A stretch of 64,000 nt of DNA from assembly GCF_001645105.1 (NCBI RefSeq), contig NZ_LKEG01000054.1, forward strand, positions 31,328 to 95,327, written 5' to 3'. The DNA comes from Pseudomonas marginalis. Its GTDB lineage: Bacteria; Pseudomonadota; Gammaproteobacteria; Pseudomonadales; Pseudomonadaceae. The translations under genes and the position numbers were made by a program. Position 1 is the first letter of the stretch, and every line of letters begins with the position of its first letter. The notes under the pieces were generated by a model. The model was not told the origin of the DNA, searched no databases, and saw only the letters and a list, made by a program, of their open reading frames with translations. Positions 63,729 to 64,000 of this stretch are shown one piece after another.

Positions 63729-64000
63729 ATGCTGAGCTGGGACGAATTCGACAAAGAAGAAGACGGCGAAGTAGCCACCAAAGGCGCCAACGCCGGCCAC
63801 GCCACCGAAGCCAACATGGACCGCCTCGACGGTGCCGGCGCCGCCGCCGCCATCGAAGCCCGCGCCGTCACCGCCAGTGACTCCGCCGCCATCGTGCGCG
63901 CCAAGGCCGCCCTCGACAAACTCGACGTCGCCGAAGGCCTCGCCGAACTCGAAGGCTCCGCCGCCCGCGTCGCCGTCGACGAAAAGCGCATGATCAACTG
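63729..64000 (+). CDS. nrdB: Class Ia ribonucleotide reductase, small subunit (5' part)
   Basis: The first 90 codons of NrdB run off the right edge. MLSWDEFDKEEDGEVATKG and the Ala-rich region ending VDEKRMIN are typical of the Pseudomonas NrdB N terminus. AGGAG (63713-63717) precedes the ATG. The gene supplies the diiron-tyrosyl radical for NrdA, whose gene is about 44.6 kb to the left. A 136-codon minus-strand frame over the same stretch is a shadow. Confidence 0.9.
   Translation, partial: MLSWDEFDKEEDGEVATKGANAGHATEANMDRLDGAGAAAAIEARAVTASDSAAIVRAKAALDKLDVAEGLAELEGSAARVAVDEKRMIN

Noticed and set aside
63587..63997. 136-codon minus-strand ORF at the right edge
   Set aside because: It is antisense to the N-terminal part of nrdB, which has the right start, ribosome site and family sequence.

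Overview
The window is a continuous piece of a Pseudomonas chromosome, most likely from the P. fluorescens group. The evidence is the gene content (amrZ, rsmA/csrA, the aot-argR and aru/ast arginine genes, phoPQ next to dctA and pcpS, a NrdA with two ATP-cones), the high GC coding bias with long antisense shadow ORFs, and many REPIN-like intergenic repeats carrying a GGGGGCTTGCCCCC-type core, as known from P. fluorescens genomes. No phage, insertion sequence or CRISPR array is visible.

Layout. 1-5.3 kb: partial HAD hydrolase and rluC, divergent from rne (RNase E) with its long leader. 5.4-9.8 kb: MocA-like and XdhC-like molybdenum-cofactor genes, dctA with a sigma-54 promoter, and a divergent AraC regulator with paired palindromic sites. 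9.9-15.5 kb: phoQ, phoP and a small exported protein behind a four-fold 11-bp repeat that looks like a PhoP box; pcpS; an RstBA-like two-component pair. 15.5-19.2 kb: nrdA with DnaA and NrdR boxes. 19.3-20.3 kb: an unrecognised effector-like gene. 20.5-28.2 kb: flagellar and chemotaxis genes flgBCDE, cheR, cheV, flgA, flgM, flgN and flgZ, with sigma-54 and sigma-28 promoters. 28.3-35.6 kb: an MFS transporter, tRNA-Arg(CCT), two tiny membrane proteins behind a sigma-54-like promoter, amrZ, mgtE, two tRNA-Arg(ACG), tRNA-Ser(GCT), csrA/rsmA and lysC. 35.7-40.4 kb: alaS, ltaA, and an FMN riboswitch with a RibH2-type lumazine synthase gene. 40.5-60 kb: arginine uptake and catabolism (astC-aruF-aruG-astD-astB-small protein-astE and aotJ-aotQ-aotM-aotO-aotP-argR), split by one giant leucine-rich-repeat gene on the opposite strand. 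60.5-64 kb: acsA, a DUF2790 protein, and the start of nrdB.

Themes. Arginine is imported by AotJQMP, sensed through ArgR and degraded to glutamate and succinate by the succinyltransferase (AST) pathway; TGTCGC-N8-AA half-sites lie before both astC and aotJ. The flagellar genes show a layered sigma-54/sigma-28 arrangement. nrdA and nrdB, adjacent in P. aeruginosa, are about 44.6 kb apart here. The least ordinary items are the giant LRR protein (three about 300-residue modules, no visible C-terminal catalytic domain), the single-cysteine effector-like protein beside the flagellar operon, and several strong regulatory symmetries: the alaS promoter palindrome, the dctA/araC palindromes and the phoPQ tandem repeat.
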